From positions 1 through 61,598 of the forward strand of contig CAJUIA010000023.1 of assembly GCA_910586485.1 (NCBI GenBank): a stretch of DNA of 61,598 nt, given 5' to 3'. This document shows, piece by piece, positions 8,546 through 17,714 of this stretch. A program made the position numbers and the translations under genes. Below the pieces are notes generated by a model. That model saw only the letters and a list, made by a program, of their open reading frames with translations. It did not search any database and was not told where the DNA came from. The stretch comes from an uncultured Acetatifactor sp. GTDB taxonomy: Bacteria; Bacillota; Clostridia; Lachnospirales; Lachnospiraceae. How positions within the stretch are numbered: position 1 is the stretch's first letter; every line of letters starts with the position of its first letter.

Positions 8546-9277
8546 TTATGGATTTAAGAGCAGCTTCGCCACCCGCTCTCCGATCTCCGCGGTCCGCACA
8601 CCTGTAATTTCTTCGGACGGTATCACCTCCAGTATCTCCAGACGGATTTTTGTACGCCGCCAGGGATAATGCTTATGAATTAAATTTGTTCCATGCAGCG
8701 CTGCCACCACCACAGGCGCCTTTGCCATCTGGGCAATCTTAAATACTCCGTTATGGAAAGGCAGCAGACCATTTTCCGGCGTCCTGTTCCTGGTGCCCTC
8801 TGGATAAACCCCCACAGAAGCCTCATTCCGTTTGATCAAATCTGCGGCCTTCATCAGTGTCCGCACGGACTCCTTGGGATCCTTTCTGTCTATCTCCAGA
8901 AACGCACACTTACGGATCATCCTCCCAAACAAGGGCACCCTAAAATTTTCCTTTTTAGACACGAACGCCATATTGTTTTTCCGCAGCAGATACCAGGTGA
9001 TGATCGGATCAAAGTTGGAGCAATGATTGCTCACCAGTAAAAAGCGCTGATCCCAAGGCACCTTTTCCGCTCCCTCCAGCCGGATTTTCAACCGGGCCAG
9101 GATGAAACTGCAGAAGGCCGCGCTGTTCAAAACCCTGAAATAAAACCGGTCACAATGATCGTATTCCTTTTTCGGATCCACCAGCAGATCACACACCAGC
9201 AGAAACAAAATGTAAATAAGAGCCATCCCCAGCAGCACCGCTATAATTCCCAGCAAAATCCAAACTGCTTTTATCAT
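8546..9277 (-). CDS. plsC: 1-acyl-sn-glycerol-3-phosphate acyltransferase (PlsC family)
   Basis: Transfers an acyl chain to the sn-2 position of lysophosphatidic acid in phospholipid synthesis. The 243-residue protein has one N-terminal membrane helix (about residues 5-32), then the catalytic HX4D motif NHCSNFD (His85, Asp90) and the glycerol-phosphate motif EGTRNRT (160-166). The start at 9277 (MIKAVW) follows GGAGGT closely. An upstream in-frame ATG at 9289 overlaps that ribosome binding site. The protein acts at the inner face of the membrane. The GH51 gene ends 39 bp upstream, with a perfect GC-rich palindrome between them. Confidence 0.9.
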   Translation of the reverse strand: MIKAVWILLGIIAVLLGMALIYILFLLVCDLLVDPKKEYDHCDRFYFRVLNSAAFCSFILARLKIRLEGAEKVPWDQRFLLVSNHCSNFDPIITWYLLRKNNMAFVSKKENFRVPLFGRMIRKCAFLEIDRKDPKESVRTLMKAADLIKRNEASVGVYPEGTRNRTPENGLLPFHNGVFKIAQMAKAPVVVAALHGTNLIHKHYPWRRTKIRLEILEVIPSEEITGVRTAEIGERVAKLLLNP

Positions 9278-9289
9278 ACTAACCTCCAT

Positions 9290-9308
9290 GTCGCGGCCCT
9301 GCCGCGAC
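9290..9308. repeat. GC-rich 8-bp perfect inverted repeat
   Basis: GTCGCGGC and GCCGCGAC are separated by CCT in the gap between the GH51 gene and the acyltransferase start. It could be a weak terminator without a T tract or a protein-binding site. A related sequence, GAGTCGCGGCAAAGCTGCGGC, occurs near 28291-28312 just before an ABC permease start. Confidence 0.6.
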
Positions 9309-9315
9309 TGAAATA

Positions 9316-11706
9316 CTATCGGCCGATCCTCAGAACCGTCACCGAATATTCCGGCACCGTGTAATTAAACTGCTCCGTAATATCGGAAAGCTCAGAAATT
9401 CTAAGCGTTACCGCCTCTTCCCGGCCCAAAATATTATCATTGGTCAGACTGTCTCCCGCCGCCTGCTCCACTGCCGCGGTATCCGCAAGCGCCCCCGTAC
9501 CTGCTATGTCTAGGGCAAAGGTCCTGGCCTGGCCGGTCACATTTACCAGCTTGATAATAATATCTCCGGTATCGTCGGTGCTTACCACCTGATAGCTTTC
9601 GTAACGTTTCTTTTCGCTGATATTGTAGTCTATGTATAATTCGTCGTCAATATAGCACTTTACATTACTTTCCGTCACCACCAGCTTCAGCTGATACTCC
9701 TGCCCGTTCTTGATCACACAATCCCTCACCGTTCCGGAAACCCGGTCCGACTTTGCGCCGTCACTGACCTGCTGTAAACAGGACACCGTATTATTCCAGC
9801 CGCCGATATTCCAGAAATAATTGTTGTCTGTATCCTGTACCGCGAAGGGGATCAAAAAGCCCTCTGAGCCCCCGTCCTTTCTGGCGGTGACGGTCAAGGT
9901 ATAATTTTTCCAGTCCGCGCTGCCAAAATAAGCGGCGGTACCAGTATTGGCATAGCGTGCGGTGTTGGTGCTGGAATTGCTCTGGATCAGCCTGCCCTCT
10001 TCCGTTTTCCACCTGCCGTCAGACACATTGATCCAGTTCTCCGTGAAATCGTCCTCGCTGAAGTCATCCGCTCCCAGGACCTCTCCCGTTTCATTGTCAA
10101 TCACCTGCAAATCGGAAAATGCTGCTCTGGTGTTCCAGGTGCCCAGGCCCACGGCCCCGTGCAGGCCCTCCGCCGGCTCTTCCGCCCCGGTAAGCTCTGA
10201 GGACAGCAGGATGGTCCCCGCATTTCTCGAAAAAATCTGCTGGATATAATAGTTAATGGAAGGCGTGACCTGATGATTGTTAAACCAGATCAGGTCCGGC
10301 GCCCAGTGCGTAGCCGTAATATTGCCAAAAAGCGGGGCATAAGCCGCCATCACCACTATATCTCCGTTGCGCTCCAGCCCCGTCATATACGCGGCCTCCG
10401 CAAGCGCTGCCCTTAAGGTATTGGACTGAGCCGCATATTCCCCTAAAAACACCTTCATCCCGCCTCCGAAGCGAGTATCCGTCATGGAAGCAACGTCTCT
10501 GCTGTAATTTGCCTCGTCATAGTAATCCGTATGCTCCAGAAACCAGTCAGGCGCATTATAATAATGATGGTCAATGGCCCCTGCAAATTCATCCACCGTC
10601 AGCTCAGGGTGCTCCGCAAGATAACGGGACGCTTCCCTGTAGGCCGCCATGTAATCCGCGCCGCTGTCGCCGTCGTCCACCCCCGCCGTAAACATCAGCT
10701 CAATGTCCCCATACATTTCCGGATTTTCCTGCCTCGCCTGGGCAAAGGCCTCCACAAAAGCCTCATAATGGGCAAAGAAATCCGCTCCCCACTGCTCATT
10801 GCCGATACCTATGTATTTCAGAGCAAAAGGCTCTTCATGGCCCATGGCCGCGCGGACCTTTCCCCATTTGGTATCCGCTCCGCCCCGGCAGAATTCCACC
10901 AGATCCAGGGCGTCCTGAATATACTCCTGAAATTCCGGTGTTCCCACCGCCTTTCCCCTGCCGTTGCTCTGCCCCTGACAGCACAGCCCGCAGTTGACCA
11001 CAGGCACGCCCACCGCACCTAAATCCTCCGCCAGCAGAAAAAACTCATAAAATCCCAGTCCATAGCTCATATACGAGGGATAACGGTCGCTGGAGGTATT
11101 TTCATTGGTCCAGATATTCTGCCCCTGTTTTCTGGCTGCCAGGTCCCCGTAAGTGCCGTTGAAATACAGGGGCTCTCCCTCCCGGTCCACGCCGATGGAA
11201 TCCTTCCAGTCATAGGCCAGCTCCAGGCTCACACCCTCCACCACACAGCCTCCGGGAAACCGCAGGAATTTGGGCTGCAGGACCTCCAGCTTCTCCGCCA
11301 GATCCGCACGCAGTCCGTTTTCTCTACCCTTGTAAGTGTCTGTGGGAAACAGGGAAACCATGTCCACCGCCGCGCTGCCGGACCCGATAGTCAGCTGCAG
11401 CTCCACGTTCTGGTAAGCCGAGCGCACAGGCTCCAGCAGGACCTGATATTGTTGCCATTCCCCGGTCAGCCCGGAAACTGCCGCCTCGCACAGACTTTCC
11501 CCGTCCTCGGTAATCGCCAGCCGCAGCTCCCCGTCATAGCCCTCCAGTCCCTTTGCCCACACGGAACAGCGGTAGCTCTTGCCGGATTCCACCGCCATGC
11601 CTTCCAAAAAACCTCTGTTTGCAATTCCTGCCAGCGTATCCGGGACACTGTTGGTCAGTACCATGTAATTTGGATTATTACAATTTAATGCCCCCCTCCG
11701 GGTCAT
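9316..11706 (-). CDS. GH51 alpha-L-arabinofuranosidase, C-terminal part after frameshift
   Basis: This frame (796 codons open, real continuation from about 11690) carries the catalytic part of a GH51 alpha-L-arabinofuranosidase, which releases arabinose from plant arabinan or arabinoxylan. Family motifs are KFLRFPGGC, the acid/base GIGNEQWG and the nucleophile region VFLGEYAAQ. After the barrel is a lectin/LamG-like module (about EDDFTENW through NIGGWNNTV), then the C-terminal beta domain. The apparent ATG at 11706 is not a natural start: the N-terminal lipoprotein half lies upstream in another frame. Together the two make an about 970-residue surface enzyme. If the frameshift is real, this half lacks export signals. 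Confidence 0.88.
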   Translation of the reverse strand: MTRRGALNCNNPNYMVLTNSVPDTLAGIANRGFLEGMAVESGKSYRCSVWAKGLEGYDGELRLAITEDGESLCEAAVSGLTGEWQQYQVLLEPVRSAYQNVELQLTIGSGSAAVDMVSLFPTDTYKGRENGLRADLAEKLEVLQPKFLRFPGGCVVEGVSLELAYDWKDSIGVDREGEPLYFNGTYGDLAARKQGQNIWTNENTSSDRYPSYMSYGLGFYEFFLLAEDLGAVGVPVVNCGLCCQGQSNGRGKAVGTPEFQEYIQDALDLVEFCRGGADTKWGKVRAAMGHEEPFALKYIGIGNEQWGADFFAHYEAFVEAFAQARQENPEMYGDIELMFTAGVDDGDSGADYMAAYREASRYLAEHPELTVDEFAGAIDHHYYNAPDWFLEHTDYYDEANYSRDVASMTDTRFGGGMKVFLGEYAAQSNTLRAALAEAAYMTGLERNGDIVVMAAYAPLFGNITATHWAPDLIWFNNHQVTPSINYYIQQIFSRNAGTILLSSELTGAEEPAEGLHGAVGLGTWNTRAAFSDLQVIDNETGEVLGADDFSEDDFTENWINVSDGRWKTEEGRLIQSNSSTNTARYANTGTAAYFGSADWKNYTLTVTARKDGGSEGFLIPFAVQDTDNNYFWNIGGWNNTVSCLQQVSDGAKSDRVSGTVRDCVIKNGQEYQLKLVVTESNVKCYIDDELYIDYNISEKKRYESYQVVSTDDTGDIIIKLVNVTGQARTFALDIAGTGALADTAAVEQAAGDSLTNDNILGREEAVTLRISELSDITEQFNYTVPEYSVTVLRIGR

Positions 11707-12208
11707 CAGTCACCACATTTGCCGCAATCTCTCCCACATCCCGCCAGGCATGTTTTTCGTTTCCCTGGGCCAAAGAGGTAAACTCAAAGGATCGGTTCTG
11801 CACCATTTCCGCATACAGACCCCCATCTGCGGCAAAATTGATGTCCTCAAAAAAGATCCCGTAAAGCATGCCGCTGATCTCATGGACCTCTTCATCTGCC
11901 TGAATTTTCAGGCCATAATGCGCCCGGTCCGGATCATAGGCCGCAAGCTGCCCCGGCTCCCCGTAAAGTACCGGCTCCGCCGGAGCATCTGTTTCCGCAT
12001 TATCCTTCCCGTTTTCCGCGGAGTTCCCGGTACTCCCCGCCGGAGCATCTGTTTCCGCACCGTCCTTACCGCCCTCCGCAGGGTTCCCGGTACTCCCCGC
12101 CGGAACGTCAGCCCCTTCCCCCGGAGTGCTGCAGCCCGTCACGGCCAGCGTAACCGCACAGAGCAGACTGCATGAAATCTGTAAATAACGTTTTATTCCA
12201 CCAAACAT
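11678..12208 (-). CDS. GH51 arabinofuranosidase, N-terminal lipoprotein part before frameshift
   Basis: This 176-codon frame starts at 12208 after GAGGGAGGGAGATAAATT and encodes a lipoprotein signal (LAVTGCST, lipobox Cys26). An Ala/Gly/Ser/Thr linker with two copies of a 20-residue unit follows, then the N-terminus of a GH51 catalytic domain (GMLYGIFFEDINFAADGG, MVQNRSFEF). It runs into the downstream frame at a run of six C on the plus strand (11691-11696). Removing one base there joins DDPEGG to ALNCNNPNY, as expected for the family. Causes could be a sequencing error, a pseudogene, or a phase-variable tract. Confidence 0.85.
   Translation of the reverse strand: MFGGIKRYLQISCSLLCAVTLAVTGCSTPGEGADVPAGSTGNPAEGGKDGAETDAPAGSTGNSAENGKDNAETDAPAEPVLYGEPGQLAAYDPDRAHYGLKIQADEEVHEISGMLYGIFFEDINFAADGGLYAEMVQNRSFEFTSLAQGNEKHAWRDVGEIAANVVTDDPEGGIKL
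11978..12097 (-). repeat. Two 60-bp tandem repeats in the lipoprotein linker
   Basis: Two adjacent 60-bp units (plus-strand 11978-12037 and 12038-12097) both begin CCGCCGGAGCATCTGTTTCC. They encode PAGSTGN(P/S)AE(G/N)GKD(G/N)AETDA. They form the flexible spacer between the lipidated Cys and the GH51 domain. Confidence 0.85.
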
Positions 12209-12433
12209 AATTTATCTCCCTCCCTCAAATATGCAAACTGTTTTCTATAATTCCCTGTTCCAATCGTAATTGTGAAAAATATTGAAAAGAAGATAAGAAA
12301 CTGATCTAAATAAGCGTCTCCTTTGATCTCCAATGTGATGTCTTCATGCCGACAAAATGAGTAATTGCACATTTTTTCGGAATCAGTATATCATTTGCCA
12401 ATAGCCTATGTCAATCAAATGAAAATTTCAGTA
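12209..12433. other. Divergent intergenic region between GH51 and response regulator
   Basis: The gap between the GH51 lipoprotein and the response regulator (12209-12535) is AT-rich and has no supported gene. It must contain promoters for both directions. The clear one toward the regulator is listed separately. I saw no riboswitch or obvious operator. Confidence 0.5.
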
Positions 12434-12462
12434 TTTTACCCGGCCCTGCCTTGTGGTAGAAT
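12434..12462 (+). promoter_or_regulatory. Probable promoter of the OmpR-type two-component system
   Basis: A weak -35 TTTTAC (12434-12439) and -10 TAGAAT (12457-12462) have 17-bp spacing, about 75 bp upstream of the response regulator start. Confidence 0.45.
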
Positions 12463-12535
12463 AACCTTATTCATGACAGGAAACGGCCAAATGGCCATCC
12501 ATGCACATCCTTAAATAGGTAAAAGGAGAACTTTC

Positions 12536-13252
12536 ATGCCAAATGCGTCTAAAATTATGATTGTGGATGACGAGCCGGATATTGCCGAGCTGCTTGAAAA
12601 AGCTTTAAACATCGAAGGATTTCACAATATTATAAAAGCCGGTACGGGAACCGCCGCAATCAATACCTGCCGGGAATCCAGGCCGGATGTGATGATTCTG
12701 GACGTCATGCTGCCGGATCTTGACGGCTATGAGGTCTGCCGGCAAATCAGACAGTTTTCCCACTGTCCGATTCTGTTTCTTTCCTCCAAAAATGACGAGC
12801 TGGATAAAATACTGGGCCTGGCCGTCGGCGGCGACGATTATGTCACCAAGCCCTTCAGCCCCAAAGAAGTTGCATACAGGGTCAGGGCACAGCTTCGGCG
12901 AATGAAATACCGTCAGGAGCCTGGGGATACCAGAGCTTCGTCAGAAATCGTGATCGGCCCGCTCCTGATTGATACGGAAGGGTGCCGGGTACTCTTAAAC
13001 GGCAGGGATCTGGAGCTGACCGCCAGAGAGTTTGAAATTCTGCAGTACCTGGCGGAAAACAGGGGGCGCGTGATCAGCCGCGAACGTTTATACGAAGCCA
13101 TTTGGAAGGAAGACAGCTTCGGCTGCGATAATACCGTTATGGTCCACATCCGTCATCTGCGTGAAAAACTGGAACAAGACCCTGCCAGTCCCCAATATCT
13201 GATTACAATGAAAGGCTTAGGTTATAAGCTGGTTAATCCGTATGAAAAGTAA
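12536..13252 (+). CDS. OmpR/PhoB-family response regulator
   Basis: A 238-residue two-component regulator. The receiver domain (residues 1-120) has the acidic pair DDE at 11-13, the phospho-acceptor Asp56 in MILDVMLPD, and Lys in VTKPFSP. The C-terminal winged helix (about 140-238) has LTAREFEILQYL and VMVHIRHLREKLE and binds DNA. The start follows AAAAGGAGAACTTTC. Its stop overlaps the histidine kinase start by 11 bp, implying translational coupling. The arrangement with a downstream ABC exporter resembles VanRS/BceRS-like sensing modules. A target in the adjacent ABC genes is inferred, not shown. Confidence 0.93.
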   Translation: MPNASKIMIVDDEPDIAELLEKALNIEGFHNIIKAGTGTAAINTCRESRPDVMILDVMLPDLDGYEVCRQIRQFSHCPILFLSSKNDELDKILGLAVGGDDYVTKPFSPKEVAYRVRAQLRRMKYRQEPGDTRASSEIVIGPLLIDTEGCRVLLNGRDLELTAREFEILQYLAENRGRVISRERLYEAIWKEDSFGCDNTVMVHIRHLREKLEQDPASPQYLITMKGLGYKLVNPYEK

Positions 13253-14684
13253 AAAAAATTTTAACCCTTTTTTCAGAATGCTTCTGCTGTTGTCAGCTGT
13301 CATTTTGGCCTGTATGGCAGCGGCAATCGGCCTGTTTTATTATGTGTTTTCCATCCCGGAGCCGGAGGGAATGAGCATCGCCGCCTGGCCTCAGGTCTTT
13401 ACGGACAGCTTTGCCTCCTGGGTAACCTGTGAAAATGGAGAACTGTCCATAGAGCAGATCGGCCTGGAGCGGCTGGACAAATATGGTTTATGGATTCAAT
13501 TCCTCGACGAATCGGGACGGGAAATCTTTGCTCACAATAAGCCGGCGGATTACCCTGACCGGTATACCGCTTCCTGGCTGTTGTCCCTTGGCGTCCGCCA
13601 ATATGAAAACGGGTATACACTGTTTGCAGGCAGCCTTACCGACTCCCGGCCGCCCTGCAGCTATATCATCGGCTTCCCTTATGATATTGGAAAATATATG
13701 CTTTACTACAACGGCAGCAGAGTTTCAAGGCTTTCTCCGGTAGCAAGAGGAATCGTTTTTTCTACTTTGGGTATCCTCATCGTCTCCGTACTTGCTTACG
13801 GCTTTTGGCTTTCCCGAAGGCTTTCGGAAATTACGGACGGCATCAAAAGTATTTCTCTGCGTTCCTATAAGCCCCTGAGGGAGCAGGGAATGTTTCGGGA
13901 CGTCTATTGCGCCCTGAATAAAACGGATCAGGAAATCCGCCGCGCCGATCAGATCAGCACCGAAACGGAAACAAAACGTCGAGAATGGATTGCAAATATT
14001 ACCCACGATTTGAAAACACCCCTGTCCCCCGTGAAGGGCTATGCGGAAATCCTTGCCGACGGCTCTGCTCCGAATCTGGAAGCCGTGCAGGAATATGCCG
14101 GTATCATCTTAAAAAACGTTAATCACGCGGAGCGGCTGATAAACGATTTGAAGCTTACTTATCAGCTGGAATCCGGCTTCATGCCCTTTCATCCCACAGA
14201 GGTACAAATTACACGCTATGTCAAAGAATGGATCATAGATATTGTCAATGATCCTGCATTTGCCGATCGTGAAATTACCTTTGAGAGCAGACAGGCGGAG
14301 CTTACTGTCAGCCTTGATCCCGACCTGTTCCGGCGGGCCATGACCAATCTGGTTTCAAACGCTCTGATCCACAATCCCCCCGGCACGAAGGTGGATGTGA
14401 TGCTTGACGTAACCGAAGGAAATGAACTGCTTCTGACCGTTTGCGATAACGGAAAGGGATTAAGCAAGTCGGAGCAGGCGGGATTGTTCGAGCGCTATTA
14501 TCGGGGGACAAATACAAAAGAAAAACCGGAGGGCAGCGGCCTGGGTCTGGCCATCGCAAATCAGATCGTAATTCTTCATGGCGGCAGAATCACCGTAAAG
14601 AGCTTTCAAAAAGCCGGAACGGAATTCACCGTTCATATTCCCCTTGATAACGCCACCAGTTCTCCCACTGATTCCGGAAATTAA
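13242..14684 (+). CDS. Sensor histidine kinase (HisKA/HATPase)
   Basis: A 480-residue membrane kinase, partner of the overlapping OmpR-type regulator. Transmembrane helices lie at about 12-36 and 168-190 around an about 130-residue extracellular sensor. The HisKA domain has His255 in ANITHDLKTPL. ATPase boxes follow: N box NLVSNALIHNPPG, G1 DNGKGLSKSEQ, F box LFERYYRG and G2 GSGLGLAIANQIV. A medium-sized extracellular domain is present, unlike the short loop of BceS kinases, so direct ligand sensing is plausible. The signal is unknown. The gene overlaps the regulator by 11 bp and is followed by a hairpin. Confidence 0.93.
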   Translation: MKSKKNFNPFFRMLLLLSAVILACMAAAIGLFYYVFSIPEPEGMSIAAWPQVFTDSFASWVTCENGELSIEQIGLERLDKYGLWIQFLDESGREIFAHNKPADYPDRYTASWLLSLGVRQYENGYTLFAGSLTDSRPPCSYIIGFPYDIGKYMLYYNGSRVSRLSPVARGIVFSTLGILIVSVLAYGFWLSRRLSEITDGIKSISLRSYKPLREQGMFRDVYCALNKTDQEIRRADQISTETETKRREWIANITHDLKTPLSPVKGYAEILADGSAPNLEAVQEYAGIILKNVNHAERLINDLKLTYQLESGFMPFHPTEVQITRYVKEWIIDIVNDPAFADREITFESRQAELTVSLDPDLFRRAMTNLVSNALIHNPPGTKVDVMLDVTEGNELLLTVCDNGKGLSKSEQAGLFERYYRGTNTKEKPEGSGLGLAIANQIVILHGGRITVKSFQKAGTEFTVHIPLDNATSSPTDSGN

Positions 14685-14720
14685 GGTTAAATTAAGACAG
14701 AAAAAAGGTCAGCCTAAGAC

Positions 14721-14752
14721 GGGCGGTTTATGCTGTAAAGCATGGGCCGCCC
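14721..14752 (+). terminator. Hairpin after the histidine kinase
   Basis: GGGCGG pairs with CCGCCC and, further in, ATGCT with AGCAT, followed by TGTTTGTC. The T tract is modest, so termination may be partial and allow read-through into the ABC genes. Confidence 0.5.
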
Positions 14753-14840
14753 TGTTTGTCATTTCGTAAAGGATTACAGAAGACACGGTTTTCCCGGTTT
14801 CACAAGCAGCGCCAGGGCCCATGGAAAAGGAGGATTTGAT

Positions 14841-15743
14841 ATGCAGCTGCAATTACAAAACCTGTGCAGACAGTATGGAACAAAATGCGCCGTCAATCAC
14901 GTAAACGCCAATCTGTCTCCGGGCGTATACGGCCTGTTGGGGGCAAACGGCGCCGGTAAGACAACGCTTATGAGAATGATCTGCGGTGTCCTGAAGCCCA
15001 CCTCCGGCAGTATTCGCCTGGACGGAAAGCCCATTGATGAGCTTGGAGAACAATACTATTCCCGCCTGGGCTATATGCCTCAGGATTTCGGCTTTTACCC
15101 GGATTTTACCGCCTGGGAATTCATGCTCTATATGGCGGCGGTAAAGGGACTTGACAGAAAGACGGCTAAGGACCGGACGGAACGGCTTCTTCATTTGGTA
15201 AACCTGCAGGAAGCCGCGGGCAAAAAGATAAAGTCCTATTCCGGCGGCATGAAGCAGCGCTTAGGGATCGCACAGGCGGAGCTGAACCACCCTTCCATAC
15301 TGATCCTGGACGAACCCACCGCCGGGCTTGATCCCAAGGAGCGGATCCGCTTCCGCAATCTGATCTCGGATTTTGCCAGGGAAAAAATTGTCATTCTCTC
15401 CACCCATATTGTGTCGGATGTCTCCTATATTGCCGACTACATTTTAATGATGAAGGGCGGGCAGTTCCTGCTTGGCGAGCCAATGAACACCGTCACGGAC
15501 CACATCAGAGGAAAAGTATGGGAGCTTCTGGCCGACAATCGAGAGATTGGGGAATACAGCCGCCGCTTTGCGGTTGTCAACCTGCATCATGAAAATGATA
15601 TGGTACGCCTGCGCATAATCAGCGATGCGCCGCCGGCCCCGGACGCTCGTCCCGCAGAGCCCAGCCTGGAGGATTTATTCCTGTACCACTTTGGAGAAAA
15701 CGCGCAAAACGAAAGGAGCGATGACAATGTTGACAAAATATGA
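14841..15743 (+). CDS. ABC-2 type transporter ATP-binding protein
   Basis: A 300-residue ATPase of an ABC-2/CcmA-type exporter. Walker A is GANGAGKTT, the signature SYSGGMKQR, Walker B LILDEPTAGLDP, and the switch His lies in STHIVSDV. A C-terminal extension of about 80 residues follows the nucleotide-binding domain. The start at 14841 is fixed by AAGGAGGATTTGAT; the longer frame from 14742 has no such site. Its last 17-23 bases overlap the start of the permease gene. Downstream of a two-component system, it probably exports or resists a compound sensed by the kinase. Confidence 0.92.
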   Translation: MQLQLQNLCRQYGTKCAVNHVNANLSPGVYGLLGANGAGKTTLMRMICGVLKPTSGSIRLDGKPIDELGEQYYSRLGYMPQDFGFYPDFTAWEFMLYMAAVKGLDRKTAKDRTERLLHLVNLQEAAGKKIKSYSGGMKQRLGIAQAELNHPSILILDEPTAGLDPKERIRFRNLISDFAREKIVILSTHIVSDVSYIADYILMMKGGQFLLGEPMNTVTDHIRGKVWELLADNREIGEYSRRFAVVNLHHENDMVRLRIISDAPPAPDARPAEPSLEDLFLYHFGENAQNERSDDNVDKI

Positions 15744-16952
15744 ATTTTTAAAGATTCTGCGGAAAAAATCTACCCTGATTGTGATGGCGGTCAGCCTTCT
15801 TTTAACCGGCTTTTTATTCGGACTGCCCATCCTGCAGTTTCAGACCTATTCGCAAGACGGCGTCATCAAGGGAGGCGCCGGCATTGCTTATGAAAAAAGC
15901 AATATCAGGAATTATCCGTCACGCTTACGGAGGAATATGTGGAAAAAACCATCCGGGAATACCAAAAGCTTTTTGAAAATCCGGATAACGTGGGCTACGA
16001 CGGAAACGAGAAATTTATTATTGGCGGCGCATACTGGAATGACGTCGCCCCCAAAGAAAATCTGCTGAACATAATTGCATCCGTATATGATTCTCCGGGG
16101 GAAAGCTCCGGCCTCAATAAACTGCCTGCGCTTGATTTGACTGACGGCCCCATGTTCTATCAAACAGCAGGCGAAAAAAAAGAGGCGCTGCTGAACATGC
16201 CTTCCAGAGACCTTTCCGACAAACAAAAAAATTACTGGCGCAGCAAAAGCAGCAAGGTGGAAACACCCCTGCAATACGGTTATCATAAGGGCTGGGAAAT
16301 CATAATCAACAGCTTTGAACTGCTGATGTTTGCGCTGCTGGCCGTCTGCATTACAATAGCGCCGGTTTTCTCCGGCGAATATCAGGCCCGCACGGACGCG
16401 GTAATTCTCTCCGGCAAATACGGCAAAACCAAACTGGCTACGGCCAAAATCACGGCGTCTGTGCTGTTCGGCACTCTTGCCTTTACGCTCCATGTCCTTG
16501 TGGCTCTGGGACTGACCCTTGGGGCCTTTGGAACAGAAGGCTGGAACCTGCCCCTGCAGATCGCAGGCGCTGCAATTCCCTACCCGTTTACCTTCCTGCA
16601 GGCTGTAGTGATTGGTCTTGGCGCCGTTTATCTGGTGCTGCTGGCCATGATCGGCCTGACCCTGCTGCTGTCTGCGAAAATGAAAAGCCCTTACCTGGTG
16701 CTGACCGTACTCCTGCCGGTGCTTTTCCTCCCGCTGTTCCTTTCACCGAACGGAACCGGCGGCGCATACAACCTGACCCTGTTTCTGCTCCCTTACCGCG
16801 CGGTGATGCCGGAGTTTGATAAATATATCTCCTATCAGGCAGGCGGACTGGTCCTGGATGCCCTTACCATGCGGGTAATCCTGTATACCGTACTGACGGC
16901 AGTTCTACTGCCTCTTGCAAAGCTAAGCTTTCGGAGGCATCAGGCTGTATGA
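15721..16952 (+). pseudogene. ABC-2 type permease, interrupted by a frameshift
   Basis: The gene starts MTMLTKYEFLKILRKKSTL with a first membrane helix (VMAVSLLLTGFLFGLPIL) and reads to about 15908. The coding potential then moves to another frame (ELSVTLTEEYVEKTIREYQ and onward) and continues to 16952 through five further hydrophobic segments. One missing base near 15904-15909 (CAGGAATT where CAGGGAATT would keep the frame) restores a permease of about 409 residues. Both halves are otherwise well conserved in codon use, so this is a recent mutation or a sequencing error. The intact protein would be the membrane partner of the preceding ATPase. The 3' end overlaps the convergent ATPase gene. 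Confidence 0.8.
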
Positions 16953-17714
16953 TGCCTCGTGGAACAGGTCATAATACAGATTCTCCAGAATCATGATCTC
17001 ATCCTGCATCTCCACGCCCGTCATCCTGCCCTCCCTTCTGCCGGCCTCAAAATATTCCTTAAGCGCTTTCAGATCACCACGAAGCAGGAGCTGCCCGTGA
17101 TTCATAAACAGGATTTCCTTTGCAATCGTAGCAATATCTTCAATAATATGAGTTGCCAGCAGCACGATCCTGTCACCTGACAGCTCCCCAATCAGCTTCC
17201 GCATATTAATTCGCTCCATGGGGTCTAAGCCTGCCGTAGGCTCGTCTAAAATAATCAAAGAAGGATCGCCCAGCAGCGCCTGTGCCAGCAAGGCTCTTTG
17301 CAGCATTCCGCCGGAAAGAGCCTTCATTCTTTTATGCTGATGCTGCTCCAGATTCAATCGCCTAAGCAGCTCGTCGATTGCATCTTCCTGTTCCTTTCCC
17401 GGTACTTCTTTCAAATCCGCCATATAATATAAAAATTCCCTGACCCGCAGCTCCGGGTAAATACTCTGCTGCTGGGGCTTGAAGCCCAGCACTCCCCGGT
17501 ATGCGGCTCCCTCCCCGCCGATCTCCCGGCCGTTCCAAAGGATCCTTCCGCTGTCCGGAATCCGGTTTGTGACAAGCAGTGAGATCAGGGTACTCTTTCC
17601 CGCTCCGTTCGGCCCTAACAGCCCGTATACCCCCGGCGTCAGCTCCAGATTCATATCTTTGATCACCTGGGTTTTCCCGTATCCAAAGGTTACATGTTCC
17701 AGCGCCAGCTTCAT
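16923..17714 (-). CDS. ABC-2 type transporter ATP-binding protein
   Basis: A 263-residue ATPase. Walker A is GPNGAGKST, the signature ALSGGMLQR, Walker B LIILDEPTAGLDP, and the switch LATHIIED. The start at 17714 overlaps the stop of the upstream permease (ATGA), so the two are translationally coupled and form one transporter. Its own stop lies inside the 3' end of the convergent permease gene, a 30-bp antiparallel overlap. It is the last gene of the four-gene minus-strand operon starting near 23.1 kb. Confidence 0.92.
   Translation of the reverse strand: MKLALEHVTFGYGKTQVIKDMNLELTPGVYGLLGPNGAGKSTLISLLVTNRIPDSGRILWNGREIGGEGAAYRGVLGFKPQQQSIYPELRVREFLYYMADLKEVPGKEQEDAIDELLRRLNLEQHQHKRMKALSGGMLQRALLAQALLGDPSLIILDEPTAGLDPMERINMRKLIGELSGDRIVLLATHIIEDIATIAKEILFMNHGQLLLRGDLKALKEYFEAGRREGRMTGVEMQDEIMILENLYYDLFHEASYSLMPPKA
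16934..16958. terminator. Bidirectional hairpin at overlapping convergent gene ends
   Basis: GAGGCATCA and TGATGCCTC form a perfect 9-bp stem with a 7-nt loop. It contains the last codons and stop of the plus-strand permease and the last region of the minus-strand ATPase gene. There is no T tract on either side, so it is a candidate bidirectional transcription end rather than a proven terminator. Confidence 0.5.
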
